Source: Salinicoccus cyprini
Lineage (GTDB): Bacteria; Bacillota; Bacilli; Staphylococcales; Salinicoccaceae
DNA: 64,000 nt
Assembly (NCBI RefSeq): GCF_007713705.1
Contig: NZ_VMSJ01000005.1
Location: 1 to 64,000, forward strand
Reading direction: 5' to 3'
The translations under genes and the position numbers were made by a program. The notes below the pieces were generated by a model that was not told the DNA's origin, did not search any database, and worked only from the letters and a program-made list of their open reading frames with translations. Shown here one piece after another: positions 19,359-28,899 of this stretch. Within the stretch, counting starts at the first letter, position 1; each line of letters starts with the position of its first letter.

Positions 19359-20333
19359 ATGTTAGCTTCTAGCAACCAGTACAAGAATTCAAATCTACGC
19401 CTTTTTTCCCTGCAGGCCAATGAACCCCTTGCAAGGGAGATTGCTGAACATATCGGCATTCCACTTGGAAAATGCCAGGTCAAACGATTTTCCGACGAAG
19501 AGGTCCAGATCAATATAGAAGAAAGCGTCCGTGGATGCGATGTGTTCATTGTCCAGCCGACAAGCCAGCCGGTAAATGAACACCTGATGGAGCTTCTGAT
19601 CATGATTGATGCACTGAAGCGTGCCTCTGCAGCAACAATCAATATCGTAATGCCTTACTATGGCTATGCACGTCAGGACAGGAAGAGCCGTTCCCGCGAG
19701 CCGATTACTGCCAAACTGGTTGCCAACCTGATTGAAACAGCTGGTGCGGACCGTGTCATTTCCCTCGACCTGCACGCACCACAAATCCAGGGGTTCTTCG
19801 ATATTCCGATCGACCACCTCATGGGTGTGCCGATTCTGAGCGACTACTTCCAGGAGAACAAGGACTTCAACTTTGATGAGGTGGTTGTCGTCTCCCCGGA
19901 CCACGGTGGTGTGACACGTGCGCGTAAAATGGCCGATCGCCTGAAGACACCGATCGCCATCATCGACAAGCGCCGTCCGAAACCGAATGTTGCGGAAGTG
20001 ATGAATATTGTAGGTGAAATCGAAGGGCGTACGGCCATCATTATCGATGACATCATCGATACGGGCGGCACAATGAAGTTGGCAGCACAGGCACTGCTCG
20101 ATAAGGGTGCCAAGGAAGTCTATGCATGCTGCACACACCCGGTACTGTCAGGACCGGCAATCTCGAGAATCGAAGAATCCGTCATCAAGGAACTGGTCGT
20201 AACCAACTCCATCCAGCTGCCAGAAGAGAAGAAGAGCAGCAAAATCGTAGAACTTTCCGTAGGCGAACTCATGGCCCAGGCCATCGTCCGTGTCTACGAA
20301 GAGGAGTCCGTCAGCATACTGTTTGACAACTGA
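19359..20333 (+). CDS. prs: Ribose-phosphate pyrophosphokinase
   Basis: It makes PRPP from ribose 5-phosphate and ATP, feeding purine, pyrimidine, histidine and NAD synthesis (a full his operon is in this window). The catalytic [14 protein letters not shown], the pyrophosphate loop [18 protein letters not shown] and the PRPP loop [12 protein letters not shown] are present. Length 324. It is cotranscribed with glmU. Confidence 0.97.
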   Translation: MLASSNQYKNSNLRLFSLQANEPLAREIAEHIGIPLGKCQVKRFSDEEVQINIEESVRGCDVFIVQPTSQPVNEHLMELLIMIDALKRASAATINIVMPYYGYARQDRKSRSREPITAKLVANLIETAGADRVISLDLHAPQIQGFFDIPIDHLMGVPILSDYFQENKDFNFDEVVVVSPDHGGVTRARKMADRLKTPIAIIDKRRPKPNVAEVMNIVGEIEGRTAIIIDDIIDTGGTMKLAAQALLDKGAKEVYACCTHPVLSGPAISRIEESVIKELVVTNSIQLPEEKKSSKIVELSVGELMAQAIVRVYEEESVSILFDN

Positions 20334-20349
20334 TCCCGGAATCCTGCAT

Positions 20350-20374
20350 GTTTTTTTTACAAACACACGGGTAG
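20350..20374 (+). promoter_or_regulatory. Candidate sigma-B promoter of ctc
   Basis: GTTTTT at 20350-20355 and GGGTAG at 20369-20374 are 13 bases apart, resembling the sigma-B pattern GTTTAA-N13/14-GGGTAT. Bacillus ctc is the classic sigma-B reporter gene, which raises the prior. Each hexamer has one or two mismatches. Confidence 0.4.
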
Positions 20375-20385
20375 TATGCTATTAT
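20356..20385 (+). promoter_or_regulatory. sigma-A promoter of ctc
   Basis: TTTACA at 20356-20361, an 18-base spacer and TATTAT at 20380-20385 with an extended TG motif. Confidence 0.6.
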
Positions 20386-20451
20386 TATGCATGGCTATGT
20401 GTTAAATGAAGTAATGCAAAACTGTCTGTAAATGAAAGGTGGAAATATACC

Positions 20452-21120
20452 ATGGCAAAATTGGCCTCAACGAATAGAGAAGGCAAAGCAAAGCGTTCAG
20501 AAGTAACTGAACTGCGCGCAGCGGGCAAGATTCCTGCTGTTGTATACGGCTATGAAGTGGACAACACTCCAGTCGCTGTAGACGAGAACGAATTCATCAA
20601 AGTCATCCGTGAAGTGGGACGTAACGGTGTCATCGATCTTGATGTTTCCGGTAAACCGGTTAAAGTAATGGTAACCGAGTACCAGGCTGACTCCCTCAAG
20701 AACCAGATCACACACATCGACTTCGTAGCAATCAACATGAAGTCCGAAGTTACAGTGGATGTAGCAATCGAAACAGTTGGAGAAGCAGCTGGTGTAGCTG
20801 AAGGTGGTATAGTTGAACACCCGATCTTCGAAGTTTCCGTTACAGCAACACCGGACAACATTCCGGAATCCATCCAGGTCAATGTTGAGGAAATGCAGAT
20901 CGGCGATACACTCTACGTATCCGACATCCGTTCCAAAGGCAATTTCACAATCGAGAATGAAGATGAAGAAGCAATCGTTTCAATCGTTCCACCTCAGCTC
21001 GAAGAAGAGCCTGAAGAGGAAGAGGGCGCTGAAACTGAAGGTGAAGAAACTGAAGGATCTGAAGAAGCAGCAGAAGGATCTGAAGAATCTTCCGACGAAG
21101 ATAACAAAGACGAAGCGTAA
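20452..21120 (+). CDS. rplY: 50S ribosomal protein L25 / general stress protein Ctc
   Basis: A 5S rRNA-binding ribosomal protein of the long TL5/Ctc type. The L25 domain covers about residues 1-95 ([25 protein letters not shown]), the Ctc beta-domain about 96-185, and the C-terminal 35 residues are almost all Glu/Asp/Ser. Length 222. It precedes pth, as in Bacillus and Staphylococcus. Confidence 0.95.
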   Translation: MAKLASTNREGKAKRSEVTELRAAGKIPAVVYGYEVDNTPVAVDENEFIKVIREVGRNGVIDLDVSGKPVKVMVTEYQADSLKNQITHIDFVAINMKSEVTVDVAIETVGEAAGVAEGGIVEHPIFEVSVTATPDNIPESIQVNVEEMQIGDTLYVSDIRSKGNFTIENEDEEAIVSIVPPQLEEEPEEEEGAETEGEETEGSEEAAEGSEESSDEDNKDEA

Positions 21121-21135
21121 TATAAGCATGATCAT

Positions 21136-21162
21136 GGCGGTGGATTTCCCATCGCCTTTTTT
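21136..21162 (+). terminator. ctc terminator
   Basis: GGCGGTGG pairs with CCATCGCC (one G-U) around ATTTC, followed by six Ts. Confidence 0.85.
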
Positions 21163-21183
21163 AACGTTGTATGAGGTGATGAA

Positions 21184-21756
21184 ATGAAATGTGTGATTGG
21201 ACTTGGAAATCCAGGGAAGAAGTATGACTATACGAGGCATAATATCGGCTTCATGGTGATCGACCATATGGCGGACGCGCTCGGCATCGAATTATCCAGC
21301 AGAAAATTCAAATGTCTTTTCGGTGTAGGCTACTACAAAGGTCAAAGAGTGATGCTCGTAAAGCCCGAGACTTTCATGAATCTGAGTGGTGAAGGTGTAC
21401 GTCCACTCCTCGACTACTACAAGATCGATGTTGATGACATCCTTGTCCTATATGATGATCTGGATCTTCCTGTAGGCAGACTGCGTCTTCGTAAGAAGGG
21501 GAGTGGCGGGGGTCATAACGGCATCAAGTCGCTCAATCAGCATCTGGGTACCGAGAAGTATAAAAGGGTCAGGATCGGCATCGACCGCCCGGCACCTGGC
21601 GGCTCGATTCCCGGCTATGTCCTCGGCAGATTTACTAGAAGTGAACAGCCTGTAATTGAAAAAGTGGTCACACGTTCTTCCGAAGCCTCGACTGCGTTTC
21701 TGACGGAGCCGTTCGAAGAAGTGATGACGGAATATAACGGTGATGTAGATGAATGA
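21184..21756 (+). CDS. pth: Peptidyl-tRNA hydrolase
   Basis: It releases peptides from drop-off peptidyl-tRNAs. GLGNPGKKYDYTRHNIGF carries the key N9 and catalytic H19; KPETFMNLSGEGV and VLYDDLDLPVGRLRLRKKGS follow. Length 190. GAGGTGA precedes the ATG, and its last 8 bases overlap mfd. Confidence 0.97.
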   Translation: MKCVIGLGNPGKKYDYTRHNIGFMVIDHMADALGIELSSRKFKCLFGVGYYKGQRVMLVKPETFMNLSGEGVRPLLDYYKIDVDDILVLYDDLDLPVGRLRLRKKGSGGGHNGIKSLNQHLGTEKYKRVRIGIDRPAPGGSIPGYVLGRFTRSEQPVIEKVVTRSSEASTAFLTEPFEEVMTEYNGDVDE

Positions 21757-24700
21757 GAAAGTTTCAAAAAGAATACAGAATGATGAACGTTTTCTTGAAG
21801 TCGCCAATCATAAAGATGATCTGAACATGATGGTCACGGGCATCAATGATGACTTCAAGCCGGCCCTGCTATATGAACTGGTGCAGTCTGAAGGACGTCC
21901 GGTTGTTCTATTTGTGCAGAACAACCACCAGATGGAGAAACTGGCTGCGCCTCTGATGGACATGATGGATAATGTCCATACGTTCCCGGTCGGAGATATC
22001 ATGATTGAGAACCATGCCAAACAGAGTCCTGAATTCATGAAATCGCGGATGAGCAGCCTCTTTGCTCTGGCGCATAATGAGCCAGGGCTATTTGTCGTAC
22101 CGGTTCATGCGCTGCTGAAACCGATGATGCCGAAAGACAAGCTGCTCGGTTTTGAAAAGACGATAGAAGTCGGCAGCATCCTCGAATATGACCAGTTCAT
22201 CGAAGATCTGGTGAGCCTCGGCTATAGAAGGATGAACCAGGCGGTGCACTTTGGAGAATTTGCGGTCCGAGGGGACATCATAGACGTCTATATGTCCGAG
22301 CAGCTCATCCGGATCGAGCTGTTTGATGATGAAGTGGATTCACTGAGATCGATCGATCCCGAAACCCAGCGTTCCATCGAGAATATCGATGCCGTCCAAA
22401 TGAAGCCGCATGCCGAATACATCATTGAACGGGATGAGCGTGAGAAGCTGCTCGGTAAGATCGAACAGATGTACCAGGACACAAGACCGCATCTCGACCA
22501 GACATCACAGGAGGCGCTGGATGAATACTATGACACGGTCACCCATCCCGATCAGACATTCAATCATCTGGTCCACTACAGCCGGCTGCTCACCGACCGG
22601 GACATATCGATCATCGACTATATTACTGACGACCACCGTGTCATCGTCGACGAAGTGAAGAATATGGCTGCAGCCTACGAATCGGAGTTCAATTCGGTCA
22701 GCAGCTACTATGAATCGATGGTTGAAGCCGGCCGCATGTTCAAGGGCGGGGGCAACTTCCTCGAGGGCCAGTATGAACGTCTGCTGTCACTTGTAGGCAG
22801 CACCTACTTCAACCTGTTTACAAAAAGCATGCCGGTCGAGATCGGCCATATCGTAAAGATATCTGTCCGGCCGACGGAAGTCTATTATGGGCAATATGAT
22901 ATTCTTGCCTCGAATCTCAACAGGATGCTGAATGATGAATACATGATCAATCTGGTGCTGAGGGATGATGATGAGATCGACAAGACCCGTCAGCTGCTCG
23001 AAGATCTGAAGATTCCGAGCTACATTGAAGAAATCCCGGTGGATTCAGGTATTGTTCTGACGAAGGGTGTGCTGTCGAAAGGCTTCATTCTGCCCTTCAT
23101 GAAAGTGGCCGTCCTCGGCTCGAAAGAGCTGTACAACAAGACATCACGCAAGAAGAAGCGGGCCCGCAAAATCTCAAATGCAGAAAAGATCAAGTCATAC
23201 CAGGAGCTCAATGTCGGCGACTACGTCGTCCATGTGCACCACGGTGTCGGCCGCTACCTCGGCATCGAAACGCTTGAAATCAGCGGCATACACAATGACT
23301 ATATGAAACTGCAGTATAAGGGGACCGACCAGCTCTATATTCCGGTCGATCAGATGAACCTTGTGCAGAAGTATGTTGCGAGTGATGATGGCCAGCCGAA
23401 GATGCATAAGCTTGGCGGCACCGACTGGAAGAAGACGAAGGCGAAAGTGGAAGCCAACGTCAATGAAATTGCGGATGAACTGATCAAGCTGTATCAGGAG
23501 AGAAGCCAGGCCGAAGGGTTTGCATTTTCAATGGATACGGACATGCAGGCTTCATTCGAGGAGCGGTTCCCTTATGAACCAACGGCCGACCAGGTGGCTT
23601 CGGTCGGCGAGATCAAGAAGGATATGGAATCCCTGCAGCCGATGGACCGGCTGCTCTGCGGTGATGTGGGGTACGGCAAGACGGAAGTGGCCATACGGGC
23701 TGCCTTCAAGGCTGTACAGGATGGCAAGCAGGTGGCTTTCCTCGTGCCGACGACCATACTTGCAGCCCAGCACTATGAAAGCCTGATCGAGCGGATTGAG
23801 GACTTTCCTGTCAACGTCGATATGATGAGCCGTTTCAGAACAGCAGGCCAGCTGAAGAAGACGAAGGAAGGTTTGAAGAAGGGCACGGTCGACATCGTGG
23901 TCGGTACGCACAAGGTGCTGGCAAAAGATATCGAGTTCAAGGATCTCGGCATGCTGATCATCGATGAAGAGCAGCGCTTTGGTGTCAGACACAAGGAGAA
24001 GATCAAGCAGCTGAAGACGAATGTGGATGTGCTGACTCTGACGGCGACGCCGATTCCGAGGACACTCCATATGAGCCTATCCGGTGTCAGGGATCTCTCC
24101 GTCATCGAGACACCGCCTGAGAACCGTTTCCCGGTGCAGACGTATGTGCTCGAGTACCAGGGAGATTTCGTGCGCGAAGCGATAGAGCGGGAGCTGGCAC
24201 GCGATGGGCAGGTCTTCTATCTGCACAACCGGGTGGATACGATCTATCAGAAGAAGGCGCATGTCGAAGCAATGGTGCCGGATGCCGAAGTGGGCGTCAT
24301 GCATGCCAAGATGAATGAGAAGGAGATTGAGGAGACGATGCTTGCTTTCGTCAATGGCGAGTATGATGTGCTGGTGACGACGACCATCATCGAGACGGGC
24401 GTCGACGTGCCGAATGCCAACACGCTGATCATCGAGGATGCCGACCGTTTCGGGCTGAGCCAGCTGTACCAGCTGCGCGGCCGTGTCGGACGGAGCAACC
24501 GCATCAGCTACGCCTACCTCTTCCACCAGCCGGATAAGGTGCTGACCGAAGTGGCAGAAAAGCGTCTTGAGGCAATCAAGGAATATACGGAACTCGGCAG
24601 CGGCTTCAAGATTGCGATGCGGGATCTCAACATCCGTGGCGCCGGCAATCTGCTCGGCAAGGACCAGTCCGGGTTCATCGATTCGGTCGGTTACGAGCTC

Positions 24701-25219
24701 TATTCCGAAATGCTCGAGACGGCAGTCAAGGAGAAGCAGGGGCTTGAACCTGAGCCGGAACCGGTCAATATACCGATTGATATTACGGTTGATGCGTATA
24801 TCCCTGCATCCTATATTTCGCATGAGCAGTCGAAGATCGATATATACAAGCGGCTTAGGAAAGCGGAGTCGATCGATGTCATCCATGATATCCAGGACGA
24901 GCTGCTGGACCGTTTCGGGGAGTACCCGATCGAAGTGGAGCGTCTGCTCCAGCTTGTCCGTATCAAAGTCTTCTCACTGATGTTCGGCATCTACCACGTC
25001 AAAGAGGACAGTCGCAACTTCTATCTGCAAGTTTCAAGGAAAGCAACCGGGCAGATCGATGGTGAGAAGCTGTTCAACGATACACAGGACTATGGTCGCA
25101 TCATGAAAATATCCGTACAGGACGGTGAAATGCTGATAACGATCCGGAACAAGGATATCAATCAGCTTGTCACTATTCTTGAAGCAGTACAGAACAGTAG
25201 AATGGAGGAAGTGCTATGA
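21749..25219 (+). CDS. mfd: Transcription-repair coupling factor
   Basis: It removes RNA polymerase stalled at DNA lesions and recruits UvrA. Domains in order: a UvrB-like N-terminal module (about 1-350), the RNA polymerase interaction domain (VGDYVVHVHHGVGRYLGIE near 488), the SF2 translocase with Walker A GDVGYGKTEVA near 637 and DEEQ box (IIDEEQRFG), the RecG-like TRG region, and a C-terminal UvrA-masking domain. Length 1156 is normal. It is translationally coupled to pth and to the mazG gene. Confidence 0.97.
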   Translation: MNEKVSKRIQNDERFLEVANHKDDLNMMVTGINDDFKPALLYELVQSEGRPVVLFVQNNHQMEKLAAPLMDMMDNVHTFPVGDIMIENHAKQSPEFMKSRMSSLFALAHNEPGLFVVPVHALLKPMMPKDKLLGFEKTIEVGSILEYDQFIEDLVSLGYRRMNQAVHFGEFAVRGDIIDVYMSEQLIRIELFDDEVDSLRSIDPETQRSIENIDAVQMKPHAEYIIERDEREKLLGKIEQMYQDTRPHLDQTSQEALDEYYDTVTHPDQTFNHLVHYSRLLTDRDISIIDYITDDHRVIVDEVKNMAAAYESEFNSVSSYYESMVEAGRMFKGGGNFLEGQYERLLSLVGSTYFNLFTKSMPVEIGHIVKISVRPTEVYYGQYDILASNLNRMLNDEYMINLVLRDDDEIDKTRQLLEDLKIPSYIEEIPVDSGIVLTKGVLSKGFILPFMKVAVLGSKELYNKTSRKKKRARKISNAEKIKSYQELNVGDYVVHVHHGVGRYLGIETLEISGIHNDYMKLQYKGTDQLYIPVDQMNLVQKYVASDDGQPKMHKLGGTDWKKTKAKVEANVNEIADELIKLYQERSQAEGFAFSMDTDMQASFEERFPYEPTADQVASVGEIKKDMESLQPMDRLLCGDVGYGKTEVAIRAAFKAVQDGKQVAFLVPTTILAAQHYESLIERIEDFPVNVDMMSRFRTAGQLKKTKEGLKKGTVDIVVGTHKVLAKDIEFKDLGMLIIDEEQRFGVRHKEKIKQLKTNVDVLTLTATPIPRTLHMSLSGVRDLSVIETPPENRFPVQTYVLEYQGDFVREAIERELARDGQVFYLHNRVDTIYQKKAHVEAMVPDAEVGVMHAKMNEKEIEETMLAFVNGEYDVLVTTTIIETGVDVPNANTLIIEDADRFGLSQLYQLRGRVGRSNRISYAYLFHQPDKVLTEVAEKRLEAIKEYTELGSGFKIAMRDLNIRGAGNLLGKDQSGFIDSVGYELYSEMLETAVKEKQGLEPEPEPVNIPIDITVDAYIPASYISHEQSKIDIYKRLRKAESIDVIHDIQDELLDRFGEYPIEVERLLQLVRIKVFSLMFGIYHVKEDSRNFYLQVSRKATGQIDGEKLFNDTQDYGRIMKISVQDGEMLITIRNKDINQLVTILEAVQNSRMEEVL

Positions 25220-26394
25220 AGCGTATAGAAGTGATCGGACTTGGAAGTTCGGATCTGGATCAGATGCCGCTTGGTGTATGGCGGCGCCTTGAACAGGCGG
25301 ATCGCATCCATTTGCGCACCGAGGATCATCCGGCTGTATCAGCCTTGAAGGAGAAAGGTGCTGAACTGGTCAATCTGGATCATATATATGAGCAGAATGA
25401 AACATTCGAAGGTACGTATCAAGCAATCGTCGACAGCCTCTTAGCAGCAGCAGAGCATGAGGATGTGGTCTATGCGGTGCCGGGACATCCGCTATTCTAT
25501 GAAACGACGACCGAGCTTCTGCTCGAACAAGAGAAGCAGGGTGGACTGGAAGTATCGGTATCCGGCGGCCAGAGCTTTATCGATGCAGTCATTTCAGCGG
25601 TGAAAGTTCCTGTAAATGAAGGGTTCCAGGTGCTTGACGGCATGACATTCAAGACGCGGGACCTCGACCACCATCAGCACACTCTGATTACACAGGTATA
25701 TGACCAGTACAGTCTCGGGGAAGTCAAACTGTCACTGCTCGAATACTATCCCGCGGAGACACAGGTGAAGATTGTCGATGCTGCCGGCAGCACCCATGAG
25801 CAGGTCATAAGCCGACCACTGCATGAAATCGATCATCTGGACATCCAGAGCAATCTGCTCTGCCTCTACATTCCGAAAATTGAAGATGCACGCCTGTCAC
25901 AGCGCGACATCCATCATATGACGGAAGTATTCGATACGCTCGTCGGCGAGAATGGCTGTCCGTGGGACAAGGTGCAGACGCACGAATCGCTTGAACGCTA
26001 TCTGCTCGAAGAGACGTATGAAGTGATCGAAGCCATCGAAAGGCAGGATGATGAAGGAATCGTCGAGGAGCTTGGCGATATTCTGCTGCAGGTCGCCCTT
26101 CACAGTGCCATCGGCAAGAAGGATGGATACTTCGACTTCTTCGATGTACTGGACAGTGTGACGGCGAAAGTCATCAGACGCCACCCGCATGTATTTGGCG
26201 ATGCCTCTGTTGAAACGCTTGACGACCTGGACCGTGTATGGTCCGAGGCGAAGGTGAAAGAGGGCAAGAAGGAAAAGATAAAGTATGAAAAAGCCTATGG
26301 CAGCATTGTGCTTGAATGGATGAAGGAGACCATCCATGAAGGGAAGCCATTGGAGGATATTCTGAAGGAGAGGGGGCAAAACGATGAGACTTGA
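25216..26394 (+). CDS. mazG: MazG-family NTP pyrophosphohydrolase fused to a tetrapyrrole methylase domain (YabN)
   Basis: The N-terminal part (about 1-210) is a tetrapyrrole methylase-like domain (IEVIGLGSSDLDQMPLG, YAVPGHPLFYE). The C-terminal part (about 235-392) is MazG, with CPWDKVQTHESLERYLLEE, the metal-binding EELGDILLQVALH and KVIRRHPHVFGD. This fusion is standard in Bacillus YabN. It hydrolyses non-canonical or damaged NTPs; the role of the methylase-like half is not established. It overlaps mfd by 4 bases and rqcP by 11. Confidence 0.93.
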   Translation: MKRIEVIGLGSSDLDQMPLGVWRRLEQADRIHLRTEDHPAVSALKEKGAELVNLDHIYEQNETFEGTYQAIVDSLLAAAEHEDVVYAVPGHPLFYETTTELLLEQEKQGGLEVSVSGGQSFIDAVISAVKVPVNEGFQVLDGMTFKTRDLDHHQHTLITQVYDQYSLGEVKLSLLEYYPAETQVKIVDAAGSTHEQVISRPLHEIDHLDIQSNLLCLYIPKIEDARLSQRDIHHMTEVFDTLVGENGCPWDKVQTHESLERYLLEETYEVIEAIERQDDEGIVEELGDILLQVALHSAIGKKDGYFDFFDVLDSVTAKVIRRHPHVFGDASVETLDDLDRVWSEAKVKEGKKEKIKYEKAYGSIVLEWMKETIHEGKPLEDILKERGQNDET

Positions 26395-26659
26395 TAAATT
26401 TCTTAAAGTGTCCAGAGTAATCAAAAGACGGACACTCGCCAAGGAGATCAGTGATGATGGTCGGGTGAAGGTCAATGACAGAGTCGCAAAAGCAGGGACG
26501 GAACTGTCTGTCGGCGACATCGTGGAGATTGAATTCGGCAGAAAGATTGTGACGCTTGAAGTTCTGCAGCTCGGGGCGCATGCGCGCAAGGAGGACGCAG
26601 ACCGGATGTACAAAGTGGTAAAAGAACAGAAAATTGAAAAGGATACCAGTTTTCTCTAG
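26384..26659 (+). CDS. rqcP: S4-domain protein RqcP (YabO)
   Basis: A 91-residue S4 RNA-binding protein. MRLDKFLKVSRVIKRRTLAKE is the S4 helix pair, and residues VKVNDRVAKAGTELSVGDIV complete the fold. In Bacillus RqcP binds the 50S subunit with RqcH and sustains alanine tailing in ribosome-associated quality control. It overlaps mazG by 11 bases. Confidence 0.93.
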   Translation: MRLDKFLKVSRVIKRRTLAKEISDDGRVKVNDRVAKAGTELSVGDIVEIEFGRKIVTLEVLQLGAHARKEDADRMYKVVKEQKIEKDTSFL

Positions 26660-26721
26660 CAAACAGCGTGTGTATGGTGTATTTTATAGATAGACAACGG
26701 ACAGATTGAAGGTGTGGAGCC

Positions 26722-27120
26722 GTGAGCAAGGTAGTCAAGGTCATCAATAATTACACTAGCAGACGCGAAAAGGAAAAGAAGACAAAACAGAACGAAAATC
26801 GTGCAGCGAAGAAACGGACGCTGCTGTTCGGCAGCATGCTGCTGGTAATAGTGGGTATTCTGCTCATTGTTGCTTTTAATCAGAAGAACCAGAATCAGCT
26901 CCTTCATGAAGAACTGGTCCAGGCGCAGGTTGTACTGGATGAGCGTGTGGATGAAGCGAAAGATCTGGAACAGCAGATCAAACAATTGAACGACGATAAC
27001 TATATTACACGAATTGCAAGAAGCGAATTCTTCCTCTCCGAAGAAGGCGAAATTGTGTTCAATCTTGCTGAATCGGAAGAACAGGAAGAGAAGCCTGAAA
27101 AAAATGAAAACGAGGAATAA
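26722..27120 (+). CDS. divIC: Cell division protein DivIC/FtsB-type
   Basis: A bitopic divisome protein of 132 residues: a basic cytoplasmic N-terminus (about 1-33), one membrane helix (about 34-53, LLFGSMLLVIVGILLIVAF), then an extracytoplasmic coiled coil (LLHEELVQAQ...LEQQIKQLNDDNYITRIARSE) and an acidic tail. It forms the FtsL-DivIB-DivIC complex. The start is GTG 26722 with GGAG just upstream. A terminator overlaps its stop codon. Confidence 0.93.
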   Translation: MSKVVKVINNYTSRREKEKKTKQNENRAAKKRTLLFGSMLLVIVGILLIVAFNQKNQNQLLHEELVQAQVVLDERVDEAKDLEQQIKQLNDDNYITRIARSEFFLSEEGEIVFNLAESEEQEEKPEKNENEE

Positions 27121-27148
27121 TCATTGCAATATGTAATGATTATTTTTC
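27116..27148 (+). terminator. divIC terminator
   Basis: AATAATCATT pairs with AATGATTATT around a 9-base loop and runs into TTTTCTTTTT; it starts at the divIC stop codon. Confidence 0.8.
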
Positions 27149-27205
27149 TTTTTAGTGATATGATAAAGAAAGATTAAATGATAATTGGGAGGATAATATA
27201 TTAAG

Positions 27206-27586
27206 ATGTCAGTCGAAGTGGGCAGTAAAGTAAAAGGGAAAGTCACCGGTATCAAGAATTTCGGAGCGTTCGTAGAACTTCCGGGAGGAAAGACAGGGCT
27301 CGTTCACATCAGTGAGGTTGCAGATCAGTATGTAGAGGATATCAATGAGCACCTTAGTGTAGGAGAAGAAGTAGAAGTTAAGGTCCTGACCGTTGGGGAT
27401 GACGGTAAAATCAGTCTGTCCATCAAAAAAGCCAAAGATCAAAAACCTAAGCCGAAACCACGTAAAGATCCGTCTCCGGAAGACTTTGAAAAGAAACTTT
27501 CAAGCTTCCTGAAAGACAGCGAAGACCGCATGTCGACAATCAAGAGACAGGCCGAATCACGTCGTGGTGGAAGAGGTAAAAGATAA
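27206..27586 (+). CDS. S1 RNA-binding domain protein YabR
   Basis: One S1 OB-fold fills residues 1-75 (MSVEVGSKVKGKVTGIKNFGAFVELPGGKTGLVHISEV), followed by a basic, low-complexity tail rich in Lys and Arg. It is the Bacillus YabR/Staphylococcus S1 general-stress-type protein and lies between divIC and tilS as there; its RNA target is unknown. Length 126. The Shine-Dalgarno GGGAGG (27187-27192) is 13 bases before ATG 27206 but only 7 before an in-frame ATT at 27200, so initiation is unusual. Confidence 0.9.
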   Translation: MSVEVGSKVKGKVTGIKNFGAFVELPGGKTGLVHISEVADQYVEDINEHLSVGEEVEVKVLTVGDDGKISLSIKKAKDQKPKPKPRKDPSPEDFEKKLSSFLKDSEDRMSTIKRQAESRRGGRGKR

Positions 27587-27596
27587 ATAGACATAC

Positions 27597-27629
27597 AGAC
27601 GATTCCAGTAATCGTCTTATTTTATTTTC
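27597..27629 (+). terminator. Terminator after yabR
   Basis: AGACGATT pairs with AATCGTCT around CCAGT, followed by TATTTTATTTT. Confidence 0.85.
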
Positions 27630-27645
27630 CGAGAAGGATGATAGT

Positions 27646-28899
27646 ATGGAACTCTTCACCCCCTGGGGGCGAGAGGAAAAGATTGCGCTCGCAATTTCGG
27701 GCGGAATGGATTCCATGGTCCTGTACAACCTGCTGAATACGGTATATAGAGAGAGTTATGGTTCACTCATTCTGCTCCATGTGAATCATGGGCAGCGGGC
27801 GGCTTCGGTCGACGAGGCGGCATACATCATGGAAATGGCGCAGCGGGACGGCCGTGTGTGCGAAATGGTGGTGCTTGATATCCCGCCTGGTACGTTCAGC
27901 CAGGAAAGTGCGCGGGAAGCACGCTATCATTTCTTTGATGAGATGATGACCAGGCACGGTGCATCAATGCTGCTCACTGCACATCATCTGGATGACCAGT
28001 ATGAAACCATACTCCATGCCGTTCTTACTGGACGGCATCTGCCTGGAGAAATGGGGATTCCGGCAGAAAGGCATATGCCCGGATACACGATCGTCCGCCC
28101 CATGATCGATATTGGACGCGCAGAGATTGCAGGCTATGCCAGAGCGCACGATGTCCACTATTTCGAGGATGAAACGAACAGCGGGACCGACTACACAAGG
28201 AACTATATCCGCCACCGGCTCATGCCGCCGATCAGGGAGAGCGCGCACCTGCAGGCGCATCAGCTGCTCCGTGTAAAGCAGGACATGAGCGATGTCGATG
28301 ACATATTGAAAGCCAGGGCGGCTGCCTTTTTGGCACATCATGAGAAAAACATCGACCGGCATGCCTTCAATAGGGAAAAGCGCATCGTCAGATTCTATAT
28401 ACTGAAAGCCTGGCTGGCGCAGCATGGCGATGCACCGAGACGCCGTCATATCGATGCCATCATGGATGCCATCTGGTCTGATATTTCGAATGCATCTTTT
28501 GAGATGGATCATACCAGAATCATCATCTCATATGACCGTATCGTGAAGAAGCAGGGTCAGGATGAGAAGATGGAGATGCTGCAGATGGGTGGCGACGGCA
28601 TCTACCGCTTCAATGGCTATACGATAACATCCCGCCTGGACGCGGAATGCTATCCAATGACAGTCAGGACCAGGGCTGAGGGGGATCGCATGTACATCCC
28701 CGGCGTAGGTACAAAGAAGCTGTCCCGCATCTTCATCGACAACAAGATACCAGCGGATGAGCGTGGCACGATGCCTGTTGTGGTGGATAAAAATCGTCAA
28801 ATTATTGCACTGGGTGAAATTTATAATATAATGGATAGCAAGGAAAAGAACCGTCGATTAATTATTGAAAAGGAGTTTACGAATGAGCCTGAGAAATGA
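27646..28899 (+). CDS. tilS: tRNA(Ile)-lysidine synthase
   Basis: It converts C34 of the tRNA-Ile(CAU) anticodon to lysidine, letting it read AUA. The PP-loop SGGMDS is at residues 18-23. AHHLDDQYETIL in the ATPase domain and the C-terminal KLSRIFIDNKIP region match the family. Length 417. It overlaps hpt by 17 bases; tilS-hpt-ftsH is a conserved Firmicutes order. Confidence 0.96.
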   Translation: MELFTPWGREEKIALAISGGMDSMVLYNLLNTVYRESYGSLILLHVNHGQRAASVDEAAYIMEMAQRDGRVCEMVVLDIPPGTFSQESAREARYHFFDEMMTRHGASMLLTAHHLDDQYETILHAVLTGRHLPGEMGIPAERHMPGYTIVRPMIDIGRAEIAGYARAHDVHYFEDETNSGTDYTRNYIRHRLMPPIRESAHLQAHQLLRVKQDMSDVDDILKARAAAFLAHHEKNIDRHAFNREKRIVRFYILKAWLAQHGDAPRRRHIDAIMDAIWSDISNASFEMDHTRIIISYDRIVKKQGQDEKMEMLQMGGDGIYRFNGYTITSRLDAECYPMTVRTRAEGDRMYIPGVGTKKLSRIFIDNKIPADERGTMPVVVDKNRQIIALGEIYNIMDSKEKNRRLIIEKEFTNEPEK

